A DNA stretch of 64,000 nt. Origin: Heracleum sosnowskyi (lineage: Eukaryota; Streptophyta; Magnoliopsida; Apiales; Apiaceae). Both the position numbers and the translations under genes were made by a program. Positions 1 to 13,404 of the stretch are shown one piece after another. Numbering within the stretch: the first letter of the stretch is position 1; every line of letters begins with the position of its first letter. Location: the NCBI GenBank assembly GCA_030848705.1, contig JAUIZM010000018.1, forward strand, positions 806,001 to 870,000, in the 5' to 3' direction. A model generated the notes under the pieces. It saw only the letters and a list, made by a program, of their open reading frames with translations. It was not told the DNA's origin and ran no database searches.

Positions 1-3000
1 GGCCGATCCGGAGTACTGTAGTTGTTTGCTTCAGCCTTGCCGGACCGATTCCGATCCCAATTATACCGGAATTCGTAGGCTCCTACTTTCTCGCAAGCCT
101 CATCCCTCGCTTCTTCGCCGCAAGGTATAATTTCGATATCTCATGTACTTGTGTTTAGTAATTTGATTTGTAATTCGTTAGACAAGTGTATAGCAAAAGA
201 ATTACAGCAATTGTTTCGATATGAATTGGTTATTTGATTTATATTACTTGTGTTTTTGGATGTGAATTGGTTATTTGGTTACGATATGTGAAGGATTGGA
301 GGTGCAAGGGAAGAGGTTATGTGGCGTTCCGTAATTATATTAACAGACCGAAGAATTGGGAGAATTTGCATAATGCAGGCCACACTGGCACTCCTGGACA
401 GAGGTTGATTGTTGTTATTATTGTATATCTTTGTTAGCTAGTGAAATTGAACCGCACTTGGATGTTTTATGTATCGTTCAATAGAATTAGAGTGCCTACT
501 TGGAATTACGTGTTAAATTGTCATGTGCTCGTGTGCTTTCCACTTTGATCAAGGCTAACAAACTATTGAGCATGTTATGCAATTTACTAAAACTATTGCC
601 ATACTTTGGTTTGCAGTTGATTATGCACATACACGCACTTGTAAAGTACATAGCCGAGCAATTTATTATGGTTCAGGAGTAGCTTTTAGAATTTCGATAA
701 GAGCGCCTTAGTTATGATTAATAGGTTAGAGATTTAAGGATTTTTAGGAATGTCTGATGCATTTTAAAAGTATATTAGTTGAGTGGACTGTTTCACGCAC
801 TTATATGTGTGAATTGAAAATGTAAGTTTCTTCGTTTTAAGTTTCTGCTGTTAGGTTTCGCTAATAGTTTATACATGAGCTGCAGGGAACAAGTAGGATA
901 CACATTCCTCAGCATCTAGGGTGCATGTTTCCTTAAGTTCGAAGTTTATTTGTTATCTTTTTCACTTTCACATCCTTGTATTGAGTTTCAGGAATATCTC
1001 TAATGAAAACTCGCCTCTCAAAGAGGATTTCCTTAATACGATTCTGACATCAGATTAATTTACTGGTTGATGCATCAGTGGCAATTGGATGCAATCTCTA
1101 GGTTCTTTTGGTCAACTGAGTCTTTTACTTGAGGGGGACAGCTGGAGTACAATCAGGGTATGTGCCACACTTTTCTTTGTATGATTAAATCATCCCGGTA
1201 CTATACATATGAGTATATTTTTATTAAAATTGTAGAAGCTAGTTTAATTTTAAATTTAAGTTGCAATTGCTTGTTTGTAGACTTATAGTTTACTTTTGAT
1301 GTAGAGTTTCCTTCTTTTTCCTAAAGGAAATGTCAAATTGTCTAGCTTTTCAGATTTAAACTTATTGCTACTTTGTTAACGTTTGACAACCATAATAATA
1401 TGTCCTTTTTATGTAGCTCTATTGTGACACTCAAGCATTTGCAGGATGACAAGAATGTAAATGTTGCTTAAAGTTGTCATTCACTTTGTTGCTCCTTCTG
1501 CAGGAAGTACAAAGTAACAGTCAAGCATTAAGTCAAAGTGCAAGTTTAAGCTCAAATGCAAGTGAAAGTCCACGTATAAAGGGTGAACCTGCATATTCCT
1601 TTGTAGGGATGCATTGCATTTTTGACCAAAGCAAAGCAATGGGTAAACATTGTAGATTAAATTGATTGCCTTATATCCTCAATTAGTCGATAGTTAGTTG
1701 TGATATTTTTCCTTAGGTTACTAAGTTCTATAGTTTAATTTTCAGTTACGGTTCTGAAGTTCGGGCATATGAGTTCAGACTTACTAGCCTATGGAGCAGC
1801 AGATGGAACGCTGACTATCTGCACCGTCTCCGAAACACCTTCTATAATCAAGCAATTAACAGGGCACTCAAAAGATGTCACAGGTTGGATTAACTGGTAT
1901 TGGTTCTGTAGTCTTTTTAGATGCAAATACTTAGTTAGGAACTCCTTTTCCAAGTAACATACTGTATATAATTACTTAAATTTTCATCTTCAAATAACAA
2001 TGGCCTAACATCAAAGCATACTACAAGATAAACACATCATTGCAAAGTCAAAGAATCTTACTCCATCCCAAGCAACCGGAGCCTAATTCCGAGACATTTT
2101 TCACACAAGAACTTGCAACTTTTGAGCTCTTACAAGTTGCAACTTTATCTTTAGGTCTTAACTATGAATTTGTTATGTTATCGAAAAACAAAAACTATGA
2201 AAGTGTTATGAAATTGGTGCCATTTATTAAAGCATCTATTGATCAATGTATTTACATGAAAGTATTTTGTTTGTGTTTTAAAATTTCCGATTTCCAGATT
2301 TTGACTTCTCATTGAGCAACCAGTACATAGCATCATCTTCAGAGGATAAAACTGTGAGAGTATGGGATATATCAAAAGGAATATGTATACGAGTAATATA
2401 TGGAGTCTCTGCACAACTATGTATCCGGTTTCACCCTGTATGTACTCGCTTACATTTCTGATTTGATACTTACAAATGTTAAATATTTCACATATATGTA
2501 TCCTTTCCTGTCTTGATGGTTTTATTTCTTTCCAGGTAAATAATAACTTTCTTTTAGCTGGAAATTCGAACAGAGAAATCAATGTAAGGAAATACGCTTT
2601 ACAATATCATTTTTTTTCATTAGCATGGTTTTTACTTTGTGGCCTGCAGTCTTGGTATTTTTCCAACTGACATTTTATTTTTTTTCAACTTGCTATTTGT
2701 ATTCTGTTTTTTTAACACAAGTATTACCTCTTGATCACCCCTCCATCTTGTAAGAAACTTATTAGGAGAAAACGAAGACAGCAACTTGTATTGCTTTTGT
2801 AAATGTTAAATCCATGGGTACTGATACTGTATTTGAAATGGTTACCAAAAAAAACTTCCATTGTATTCCTAAGCAACCAAAATGATATATTGCGAGCTGA
2901 GGAGCTATGTATCCAGTTAGGTGCTTATCCTCACAACAATTTGTCTAGGTTATGTTACAGTTTATTTGCGTACAGTGTATTGTGTTCATCTTTTTACCAT

Positions 3001-4084
3001 AATTGTTTTCCATGGTTTTTATTTATGTTTTGACTTTTTGAATACAAGGTCTTTAATTTCAGCACTGGGAGAGTTATCCATAAAGCAGTCTTTGATAGTG
3101 CGGTTACTGCTATGGACCATGACCACACTGGTCAGTTTATTTTCTGTGGGGATGCTCAGGTATGTTTGTGCTTATTCATATTTCCTCTTTTCATTCCTAA
3201 GCTCTCTAAATTTATCTCACAATGTTTGCTTTGGATCTGCAGGGATCTATATACACAGTCAAAATTAACTCTCACACAGGTAATTTGTCTCGAACTCATC
3301 GTAATCGTAGTGGTAGCAAACAGAAATCTCCAGTTACAACTGTACAGTACAGAATCTTCTCTCTACTGTCACGAGGACCTGTGCTGTTGTCATTTACTAG
3401 AGATGGAAGTTTGTCTTATTTCAGGTCTGTCAAAAATGGCACTCCCTTTACCTAGAGATGTTAATCTGTTGCAATTATAAATTCTTGTAAACTTTTATCT
3501 TGCAGTGTTTCCTTAGAGATACAAGGTTACTTGACTATACGTTGCTCGCTTAGATTGGGTCCACGGTTGCACAGCATTCGTGCTTCCTTTTGCCCACTTC
3601 TTTCTCTTGAAAAAGGAGAATACATAGGTATGTATATCTACAAAGTTCTCTCCGGTTTACCATGTCTGATGAGTTTAAAAAAACAGTACCTAAATAACTG
3701 TGTTTAGACATGGATCAAGAAAGCAGATTCTCCGGTTTATCAAATGTATGTTGTTTTACATCCTCACCTTTAATTGCTTGTTGATCTTTCTGATATCGAT
3801 ATATGTTTCCATGTAGTTGTTGGGAGTGACGATGCAAATGTCTACTTCTATGATTTAACACGTCCAAAGCATCCCTGCGTGAACAAGCTACAGGTTTATT
3901 TGATATGCATACGAGGTTTTATTTCATTCCCAATGTCTTTCCTTGTCATTTATTAAATATAATTGCACTGCAGGGTCACGGTTATTCAGTCGTAGGAGTT
4001 GCTTGGAATCATGGAGAGAATTTTTTGGCATCTTCCGACTTTGGAGGCACTGTTATTGTTTGGAGGAGAGCAAAAACAAAGTAA
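1..4084 (+). CDS. WDR13: WD40-repeat protein, WDR13-like (5' partial, 12 exons seen)
   Basis: Predicted beta-propeller scaffold protein; plant WDR13-like proteins have no well-defined biochemical role that I can state. Exons inferred from GT-AG sites and phase: 1-124 (partial), 294-403, 1079-1157, 1504-1642, 1746-1883, 2298-2437, 2536-2583, 3049-3159, 3243-3424, 3506-3627, 3817-3893 and 3974-4084 (TAA). About 459 residues are visible and all phases join without a stop. WD-type signatures include SSSEDKTVRVWD in exon 6, AMDHDHTGQFIFCGDAQ in exon 8, and the last blade VVGVAWNHGENFLASSDFGG in exon 12, ending TVIVWRRAKTK. The N-terminal exons contain RNYINRPKNWENL, typical of the plant family as I recall it. 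The start codon lies left of the window. The 3' UTR probably ends near 4,260. The neighbour at 5,305 is convergent. Confidence 0.88.
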
Positions 4085-5304
4085 AAACTAATCATGTTTA
4101 TAAACATTGAAGATGTGCAAGGATCTTTCTCTTTCTCTGTATCACCACCTCCATTTTTTTTGTGAATTTTGTGTAGAATCTTAGTATGTTAGTTGAGCTG
4201 TAGTTAGATGTACCAAAAACTAGGAAGCTGAATGAAATGAAATCCATTCATTGTAATCAAAATTTTCCTTTCAATGCTACATGACAAGTTTTTTCGGTTA
4301 TAGCCCTTGTAAGTGAGAATCTATTATTTCCTTTTCTGTAATACAGACGGATCCTCTTAGCACTTGAGGTTGGCCCCTGTACAGTTAAATAGTTTATAGT
4401 TGAACTCTTGAACAGTCAAAATTTTCTCTACCTTGTAATAAGTAATAATCACATTAATTTTGAATCTCTAAAATTGTTGGCAGTTGCATTTTAAACAGAT
4501 ACTTGGAGATATGTATGATGTGCAATGTTCATTTATTTCGATACATTTCTTGTGGCATATCGTGTATGATAGTTGGTTGACAAATGAAAGTCTGCGAGCA
4601 TAGGCTAATGGGTAATGATTTTCTACAGATGATGCTACCTTCTTCATGTTGTTAAGGATTTTTCGAAACATTTCTTGTAACACGAGAGGGGGGATTATAG
4701 AAGAAAATCTCTAGCAAATAATCACCCTATTAGTTCTCTACCTCATCTTTTGACCCAAATCGTGGACGATAGTTGGATTGAAGTGGCAAATATGTAAAAC
4801 ATCTACTGCAGCAGGATGACATGTATGAAGAATTCAAATATTCAATAGGCAGGCTTCTGTTCTGGTACAAACCATCTTATTCAACAAACTCTACAATCGA
4901 TCCAAAATCGCGGATTACAAATGTTTATAAATGTAAGGATTTCAGACTGAGATGTCAAACTATGATCCGAGAAAGATGAGGCTCGCATGTGGTGAATTCA
5001 CTCTTTTCCCAAATAAAATGATTCACTTCTCATGAAGAAAGAAATTTATGCGAGCAGCGTGATGATCAAGCATATCTCAAAACAAGTATGTATTTGATTA
5101 ATTTAACAAGCAAGATATTATTGTTCTGTAATTACAAGCATAAACACATGATGCCATTACCTATTCCTATTTACTTATAGCTTAGAACTTGCTATACTAA
5201 GATCAGTTTCACCGACATCTTCAAATCTCTTTAGAGCTCATCTTTTCTAGTGATTAACAAAAAATAATAAGTAGATCATAAGCTTATGGCCGACTGCTCA
5301 ATGA
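4085..5304. other. Convergent intergenic spacer with two 3' UTRs
   Basis: Between the stop codons of the WD40 gene and the beta-galactosidase gene. It should hold both 3' UTRs and polyadenylation regions; A/T-rich near-upstream elements occur around 4,230-4,260. I see no coding stretch, RNA gene or clear repeat. Confidence 0.6.
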
Positions 5305-8300
5305 TCAAACAATATTTCTTTTAACTATAGAGATACTCGATACATCCCCACCAATTTCTTCAAAAATCACCAATAAGTTGTGCGTAGGCTTCAACCAAGA
5401 CCGAGGAATGTGGTACCTGAATGTACAAGATTTGGTTAAGGTCCAAACAAATATAGCATTGCTAGTTAAATATATCTCAGGCAGCATAAAAATTGTGTAG
5501 AAGATTGTACCATCGTTGCGTTGGTTGGCCACATCCAAGTTGGCAGAATCTAGGCCGATATGTACCAGCATAATTGCAGCCACCGCAATCACCATCAGAG
5601 AAAACAGTCCAGTATCTTCCAAGATTGTGTCCGTTGATCCATATTTGACCTTTTCCCATATTATGCATGTCCAAAGCCAAGGGATCCATTCCGTTAGGTG
5701 CTCTAAAATAAGCCTAAAAGTCACAAGAGAATTATCATCAAAAATCTTATACTTATTCAAGAAAAAATTGAGAGTTAACTTGAAGACCAGGCTAATTATT
5801 TTATCTCCAAACCGGTAAATTTCAATTTTTTTTCAACACCCACTAATCTTACGAGTGAGATATACTAGGTATTTTTGGTTTGCAATTCCACTAATCTTGG
5901 TGTTTGTTTGTTGTTCATGGATATTCCCTTGTTACGGTCAGGATCAAAAATCAAAAAAAAAAAAAAAAAATTATTCAGAAGTTTTCTTTTTGTTAAAAGT
6001 CTATAAATCCCAGTTCTATTTATAATGCCTGAAACCTTTAACTAGTAGCAGAAGCAACTTTCAAATAGAAACTAGTTCCACCAGCACTTGGAGAAAGAAG
6101 AAAGATGTGGGATTTGCATCTACCAACATTTAGAAAATCTTCCATTGTAGTCTAAGAAAGATTTGATTAAAAGAATAATGAAATCTGAGATAAGCCCTGC
6201 TGTTGGATACCAACTCTAAAATCTCTACTACAGATATCAACTCAACAATCTTTTGAACCTTGTGTAGCAGCCTATCTTATTAAACCCTAGCTATCACTCA
6301 TACCTTATACCATGTAAGTGGTTGAGGTTTAAGTGCCGCCAAAGACCCTGTTAACCAATCAACAGATGAAGTTCCACTAGGAGAAACTAGATTCATTGCT
6401 TCACCTTTGAGACCGGTCTACACAAAAATTGAAAAAACTGTAAGTTAAAAGTTGACCCAAACTCGTAACGCATAACTTGATAGGAACTACATTTGGTTAC
6501 CTGGTAAGACCATTTTTGCCAAGTTAAGTCCATTTTACCCCGGTCTAACCCGTTTAAAACAACTGGTCCTAGGACTCCTGTGTTCCATGTCTCAAAGTGC
6601 GGCCCATTGTTCTTCAAGCAAAATAAAAACAATTTTAGGGACAAGATTTTCTTGTTAAATTTTTTAAGTACTTAATACATGTTGGTTTTGACAATAGTTA
6701 ATCCAGACTGTGCTCTTTGTGATTATTCCTTGACTCCTTAAAAAATACAACTACACAACTGGTTTTAATTTTCTTTCCTAAGAAGCTTATAGCGACTAAT
6801 TTCAAAGGGATGAAGAACTAACTGGCAGTCCAACAGCTACACTAAGTAATGAGATTATGTTAACTCCAGCTTGCAAGCTGACATTTCCATTGTAAGTAAA
6901 TCTTCGGTCTGTACGTGTCCCAAATGCAGACCCTGCAATTAAGATACAACAACAGACTTTGACGGTCGTACACGTACTCGTTCTTTTCTTAAACAGAGTT
7001 TTCAATTCTTACCTAATAAATGTCCATTGCAGAACACATGCAAGGCATGCCCTGCAGACTGCACACTGAGAGTGGGATTCTGGCCAAGGTGCAAAAAAGA
7101 TTCCGAGGGGCTTATGTTGACACTGAAAATTCAATAACATAAATGGGTTTAGTATAAGTTTTAAAATTAGTTTGACACTGAATTTAAGGTCAGACTCACT
7201 CTCACCTAGTTGTGTACCAGAGATAGTCACTAGTATCTCTTGTGATATTTAACTGTTCCAATAGACCTACAACTGTGATCTTTGAATCAGTATCACTTGA
7301 TAAAACATCTTCATTAAATGTTCCCCAGGAATGCAACTTCACATTTGTGGGCGACATTTGAGCTTCAGATGCCTTAACTCCAACCTGACAGAGGTAAATA
7401 AATTTGGTATTATTGTGATGAATGAAAAAGATTACCGATATATACATATCTAGAACCAATGTGTTTACAACACATTAGATATGGTCATTAGTAAATAATT
7501 CTACGAAAAGTAGACGTTTATGAATTATTGTCGTGAGATGACTTATATAATGAAGATAACTTAAAAGTGAAAACTAATGCAGCCCTGTTATTCTTAACAA
7601 AAAAATGATGGCTTAAGTCAGCAGGATGATCATTTAAACTTACTTTTGCAGTGTTGAAGGCAACATTTTTGCAATCTGGAAGAATGCTTATGGACCAAGG
7701 AGGCAGATCGTACTGCATGTTATTAAATGTAACCTTTGCGCTTGATTTGATATTGTAGTTTGAGAGAAAAGCTGCACAGCCTTCTGAGGAAGAAAATACA
7801 TGTGCCTGGAATTTGTAAACTGTTCTATTATTATACATGCGGAGTAACAAATACCAATGAATAAATGTCCAATCATTAGAGTTGCCCAATAACAGCAAGA
7901 ATTAGTTCTTAGAACTTCAAAATATCTTATTTTCTATAGATAGCTATTTTAAACCATATGCAAATAACACACATGGTCATTACAGTTGGCCTAGAACAAT
8001 AGGATTTTGCAAGATGATCCCGAGGCACATTTTGCACGTAAGCTTACTTGAATATCTTCCAATTTCCAAAAATACAAAGACATACCTGTTTATAGGTCCC
8101 CAATGATGTCACAGTGCCATCCGCAGAAACTAAAGTTTTTTCACATGACTTGACAGCCTTGTGAAGCTCCTTTAAGTGATCATACTTGGGTTGCCTAATC
8201 AAACCTATATATTTCATGCTGAATCAGTTATCTGGAAGTCTCGCAACAAATAACTAACATAGTTAAGTTATATTGTTTTCTGATACTGGAAGAAAAAGTA

Positions 8301-10914
8301 CAAGTACATATGTTACCATATTCATCAATGGGAGCATCATAGTCATAGCTAGTAGTGATAAAAGGGCCACCAGCTGTTCTACCAAAGTTGGTTCCTCCAT
8401 GATACTGTCAAGAAACAGCACAGCATAATTATGCTTTTTAATGACTTGTAAAATCGTACAGTTCATTTACATTAATCCATCATTAGCGGCAGAAGTAAAT
8501 AATTAAGAACTTTTGACATTAATGATACTACAATCATCACGTATAAAATGCAACCAAAGTTCACTGACCATATAATAATTCACAAAAGATCCTCCCTTTT
8601 GAATAAATCGAGCAATAGCAAACGCCAAATCTTCAGCAGGCCTCTGGTGGTTTGGAACACCAAACTCCGAAAACCTTAAAAGTGACAACTATTGAGCCTA
8701 AATATGTAGTTAATTCCATATAACATATGACTAATAATAGTGGACAAACTTACCAACCGGTCCAAGCCTCAGTCCACATTGTAGGTTTATAAGGCTTGTT
8801 CGGAGAGAAATAATCACAATAAAAGCCATTGCACGTGTCTATCTGCAACCATAAGAGTAACTTTAAAGTTCGGGACATATTTTTTCTATTACTGTATGAG
8901 TAAAGTTCAATTTATAATTTTTGGAAAGTTTATTGTAATTCAAAATCAAATAGCAACTACACCCTCCTTTCTATTAACCATGCTCTAGGAGAGCTTCTGT
9001 TCATAGCATGACACTTCACATTTCTCTAGCTGATTTTTCTTTAACACTTCTTACTTTGTATCGATTACTTGAACATAGGGAACAATAAAATTTCATGATG
9101 TGTATCATGCGTTGATCAACTTGTAAAATGAATAGGAAGCAGTAGCAAATTTAAGAATCTACAAATATAGACCGATATATTATGAATGTAACTCAAGCTA
9201 CATATTGGTTGTAGAAAGTACAAACATATATCATACCACTGGATCCGGAGCATCATCTTCCTTGCACATAACCCAAGGGACTCCAGTTGCCAACTCAAGT
9301 GCCATGTCAGCTGCCCAGGTCATGTAAGAATGACCAGCAGCCCCAAATTTTTTGCTTTCTGGCCCGTACTCATTCTCTATCTGCACATATAATGTATCAA
9401 CCCTAACTTTATATTCCATGATAATATTTTATATTTTTCGGTAGTAAGCTTTAAAATTAAAATCACTGCAAAATGAATCAGTTTCCAATTTTATGAATTT
9501 CTATATGTATCATATGAACATAGTCAGGTATATCTTTGACTTTATAAATAGAGAGTGAAGGAATTTCTGGCTTTCAAAAGCTAATCGAGAAGTTAACAAT
9601 AAAAGCCATGCCTGGGAGAGGATAATAGGGCCACCTTGAGATTCAAACAATTTTTCATCCTTCATCATTTGAACAATTTTTTGCGTAAATCCTTGCATTG
9701 CTATCTGTAAACACCAAAAGTGAATTTAATTAACTTAGTATAAAAAGAAAAAAAAAATACCTAAATTTAATGAATACAGAGCTAGGCAACTTATAAATAG
9801 TAGTAAGGTTGTGAGCAAAAAACAACACCTTGAAAGGTTCATTGTCCGTTCTGAAGCTGATACCAGGAACATACTTTAACCAAACAGGAAAACCCCTGTA
9901 AAGAAAATCATGTAGTTACATATCTGTCAAAAAAAACCTCCACATTTTTTAGTTTAACTCAGAACAAATACAGTTATACAATAGAAGATTTTTTTAAATA
10001 TCACTCTATTTATTACCCGAAATTCCATTCTCCGCAAATGTAAGGTCCGATTCGGAGATGTAAATATAACCCTGCTTTCTGGACCAACTTAATGAACCGA
10101 ACCAAATCATACCGTCCCTCAAAGTTATACTATAAAACCAAAAACTTAAACTCATTAACTCATCAGAAAGAATCACATACATGCTAATAAAATAAAATTT
10201 CGCAGTGTATCACTTATGTTGTCCCAAAATAACAAGTCTCATGTGCAATTTCTTTCTTTTTCGAAATTTTAGAAATGAATACATTAACAAGCCTAATAAA
10301 AGAAGTAAGGCCCTTTTTTGGATAGTTCATTACTTCATTGACAATATGCTGAGTAAATATTATTCAGTGAGTAAATAAGAAAGCATACATATGTGTAAAT
10401 TGTAATTTACTTACATTGCCAGGTGAAGGTTCATGTACATTCCAAAAAACATATGTATCAATAGCATCCAGTCCACCATCTTTAGCCTTTTGTATAAGAT
10501 CTTCCCACATCTACAAAACACCCATTTGTTTTCATTAATACATTTCAAGAAAGTAAATTATTTTTTTCTCAAGAACCCATTTTTTCCATATATCAAGATT
10601 TCATTAGTACATTTCAAGAAAAAAAAAATTCCAAGAACCCATTTTTTTCATATATCAAGAAAAGAAAAACACATTAGTGATTTTTCCAGAGACCCCATTT
10701 GTTTCATCAATGCTTATGGACAGACAGAGAGAGAGAGAGAGAGAGAGAGTACTTCAGGAGTGCTTCTTGGATAATGTATAGAGCCAGAAAAAAGAATCCT
10801 TCTTTGTCCATTGATGACTAAAGCTTTTCTATCATATGTAACACTGCAATGTATGAGCTGAATGCATAATATAAACACCAACAACATGAGAAAACATTTG
10901 GAAGCTGAACCCAT
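5305..10914 (-). CDS. BGAL: Beta-galactosidase, GH35 family, short form without lectin domain (18 exons)
   Basis: Apoplastic exo-beta-galactosidase acting on pectic galactan and arabinogalactan side chains of the cell wall. Exons (high to low): 10914-10753, 10510-10415, 10129-10017, 9895-9829, 9704-9612, 9380-9237, 8842-8754, 8674-8569, 8404-8317, 8204-8086, 7805-7644, 7384-7206, 7122-7013, 6932-6823, 6611-6501, 6417-6304, 5713-5511 and 5416-5305. They join in phase to 725 codons. The N-terminus is a signal peptide (MGSASKCFLMLLVFILCIQL). The GH35 signature GGPIILSQIENEYG supplies the acid/base Glu181, and TMWTEAWTGW supplies the nucleophile Glu250, the same numbering I recall for tomato TBG4. 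The protein ends after the jelly-roll region, so the C-terminal SUEL lectin domain of longer plant paralogues is absent. An upstream in-frame ATG at 10932 would add MREKKQ; I prefer 10914 because it directly precedes the signal peptide. Intron 5 has a GC donor. Confidence 0.93.
10727..10750. repeat. GA/CT microsatellite at intron 1 donor of BGAL
   Basis: A run of GA dinucleotides on the + strand lies directly next to the GT donor of the beta-galactosidase first intron (donor at 10752-10751 on the - strand), so the intron begins GTAC followed by a CT repeat. Length variation here would sit within a few bases of the splice site. Confidence 0.8.
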
Positions 10915-11011
10915 TTGTTTTTTCTCTCTCATTGTTTCTAGAGAGAGAAATAGATTCTTGAGATAGAAAGAGGGAGACTTTGTGTTAGTATGGAAAACAA
11001 GACAAAGAGTA

Positions 11012-11023
11012 AGTTTATATTTG
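11012..11023 (-). promoter_or_regulatory. Probable TATA element of BGAL
   Basis: On the - strand the sequence reads AAATATAAACTTA about 100 bases upstream of the chosen ATG, followed by a pyrimidine-rich leader with CT repeats, as in many plant 5' UTRs. Spacing and sequence suit a TATA box; no transcript data support it. Confidence 0.45.
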
Positions 11024-11419
11024 TGGGCAGCAGGAAACTGGCACCACTTTCACTCTGCAAAAAGCAAAGCTATCAACTCCTATTATAATGTTTAAAAACT
11101 TCGATCATTTCAAAAAAATCTAAATTTTGATCACCTGCAAGTCACAGGTCACTAAGTTTCGAACTTTTTATTTTTTAGGCAAATTTTAGAATTCGAGAAA
11201 AGATGATATTGTTGGACTAAAAAAAGGGAAAGAGATCTAAAAGATCAAATCAAATGAACTATAGTATGTACGTGTCGAAGAACTATTGTAACCATGCTAC
11301 ATTGTTAAGTATTATTTCATTTTTTGCTAATTATTTAAACTTTATTCGGTATCCGAGTCAATTTGCTCACCTCTCCTGATGTCCGCTTATAATTCGTGCG
11401 TCATTTGATATTGTCTTGT

Positions 11420-11940
11420 GTAGGTGTGTAATCGAGTCGAGCCGAGTCGAACACTGTCAGGTTCAAGTTCGAGTTCGAGTTCAGGTTTGGGCTCGAGTTC
11501 GATCGAGCCTTAAATTTCAAGTTCGAAACTCGGCTCGTAAAAAGTTCGATATGTTCGAGTTCGGCTCGAAAACTCGAATCGACTTCACTAAATATTGACA
11601 AAAGCTCGAATATAATCGGTTCGACTCGAGTTTGACTCGATTATATGGCTCGAGTTCGACTCGATTATATGGCTCGAGTTCGACTCGATTATATATAAAA
11701 ATTATATCTAGATACTAAATATTTATATAAATATATATTTATAATATATAAAAATTAAAAATGATAGAGGCTCGATTAGGCTCGCGAGCCTTACGAGCCG
11801 AGTAATTTGAAGCTCAAACTCGGCTCGGTAGAATATTCGAATAGCTCGAGCTCAGCTCGATTATTACCGAATCAAATTCAAATATTTTATGAGTCGAGCT
11901 CGAGTAGCTCACGAACTGTTTAACTCGTTTACACCCCTAC
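11420..11940. mobile_element. hAT-like non-autonomous MITE, CTCGAG-rich
   Basis: Ends are inverted repeats: GTAGGTGTGTAATCGAG on the left, and GTAGGGGTGTAAACGAG as the reverse complement of the right end. The interior is dominated by variants of GAGTTCGAGCTCGA and has no coding capacity. An imperfect 6-base direct repeat (CTTGTG/CTTGCG) flanks it. This terminal type is common in plant hAT-derived MITEs. It lies about 500 bp upstream of the BGAL start. Confidence 0.6.
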
Positions 11941-12323
11941 TTGCGGGTACAGAATTTAAAGTTTGTAATTTTCCCACTTTTGAACCACAATGTTACTTGC
12001 CATAACGCCTACGTTATAAAATCATCATTCATCTTTTTCACAAAAAAGTAGAGTCAAAATTAAAAATCACATACAATGTGTGAATCACCTATACCTAACC
12101 AAAATAATGCTCTTGTCGAAAGAGTATCATTGGCTTATATTTCATCTTGGCAGCGAGATATATCAAGCTCTATTAAAATACAAACGTGAGTATTTAAATT
12201 TTTGTGATCGAACATCCTAAGCCAACAACATTTATATTCTTATCGGTTAAGGGCACGATTATTTAAATTTTTGTTATTATTTTACGGTAAAATTTAGTTT
12301 CTTCTTTGCAAGAGTAATATTTG
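11941..12323. other. Intergenic, nothing recognised
   Basis: AT-rich spacer between two MITEs. No open reading frame with family similarity, no RNA gene and no clear repeat seen. Confidence 0.5.
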
Positions 12324-12502
12324 TACGGTTAAATCTCGATAAATGAATATCCTTGGGACCGGAGTATTTTATTCGTTTATCGAGATTATTCATTTATCAA
12401 GGTTAAAATTGCACTGTTTATATTATGTCAAGACCGAAAAAAATTATTTATTTAACGAGATTATTCGTTTAGTGGATATTCATTTATCGAGGTTCTACGG
12501 TA
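12324..12502. mobile_element. Small MITE, CTCGATAAATGAATA family
   Basis: A 179-base element with nearly perfect terminal inverted repeats: TACGGTTAAATCTCGATAAA on the left, and TACCGTAGAACCTCGATAAA as the reverse complement of the right end. The interior contains another inverted pair around TTTATCGAGATTATTC. The same family occurs at 14,735-15,343 and, truncated, near 39,445. Non-coding. Confidence 0.7.
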
Positions 12503-13404
12503 AATTGTGACTTTACCATTACATCAACTACAAAATGGAAGCTTCGCAAAAAAGACTTAAACTTCAATATTTTTGTGCTCAAGTTAACTTCAATATTGCT
12601 TTTGTTTTTATGGACACATATAATATATTCAAAGGTGGCCTATTAGGGAATATAAATTTACTCACTAAACAAGTTAAGCACAACCAGAGTATCATATAAT
12701 AGATAGCTTTAAGTAGTTCTGTTAATTTATTGCAACTATGTTTGATTCTGCTATTTTCAGTATTCTCAGTAAAGATAAATAATAGTACTAATTCGTTAAG
12801 TTGCTAGTTTTCCCGAAATCTCAAAACATTACGGGGAGTACTTACGGAAATCTTATATCATATTTCAACACTTTTCGCTGTTCGAAAACCCACTTTTTGA
12901 CAAATAAAGTAAGTATTGATAATATTATTATGAAATCCAACTATCCAAAAAAGATATCTATATGTCTATATCATTATGAGCAGATGGTCAAAAACAAACG
13001 ATTATTATAATAAATTGTATCACGAAAAATTTACGCAATACGTGTAAATGATGGACTCTCATATATGCATAACTAAAACAATCGTTTGTATAGACCGTAC
13101 CCATCGTTATGAATGGAAATATTGTTGAGCTTGCAAACCAATATAGTCATAAGATTATGATTGTATGTGTGTACTAGTGAAAGTGATAATGGGAGATGAT
13201 GTAAAAATGAAGCATAGGATCCTTTCTCTTTATTTTTGGTTGTTTTTGAGTGCTTTTTTAGCGCGGGTTGGCATGCATGTATAATTTTGTGACCCACAAA
13301 CACACTATAAGACACCCTTTGTATTGTGGTAACACATGTGTCTTGAACATCGCCCATTCTTTTTCTTCTCAAATTCTTGTGACTTGTGGACTACCGACTG
13401 CTCG
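12503..13404. other. Intergenic, nothing recognised
   Basis: AT-rich spacer without a supported gene. Short open frames on both strands look like chance: no recognisable domain, and no composition unlike the surroundings. Confidence 0.5.

Noticed and set aside
5516..5818. Plus-strand open frame in the beta-galactosidase 3' end
   Set aside because: Shadow of the exon at 5511-5713 on the opposite strand; no independent signal.
13073..13372. 99-codon minus-strand frame upstream of BGAL
   Set aside because: No family similarity seen and no promoter or splice structure; likely chance.
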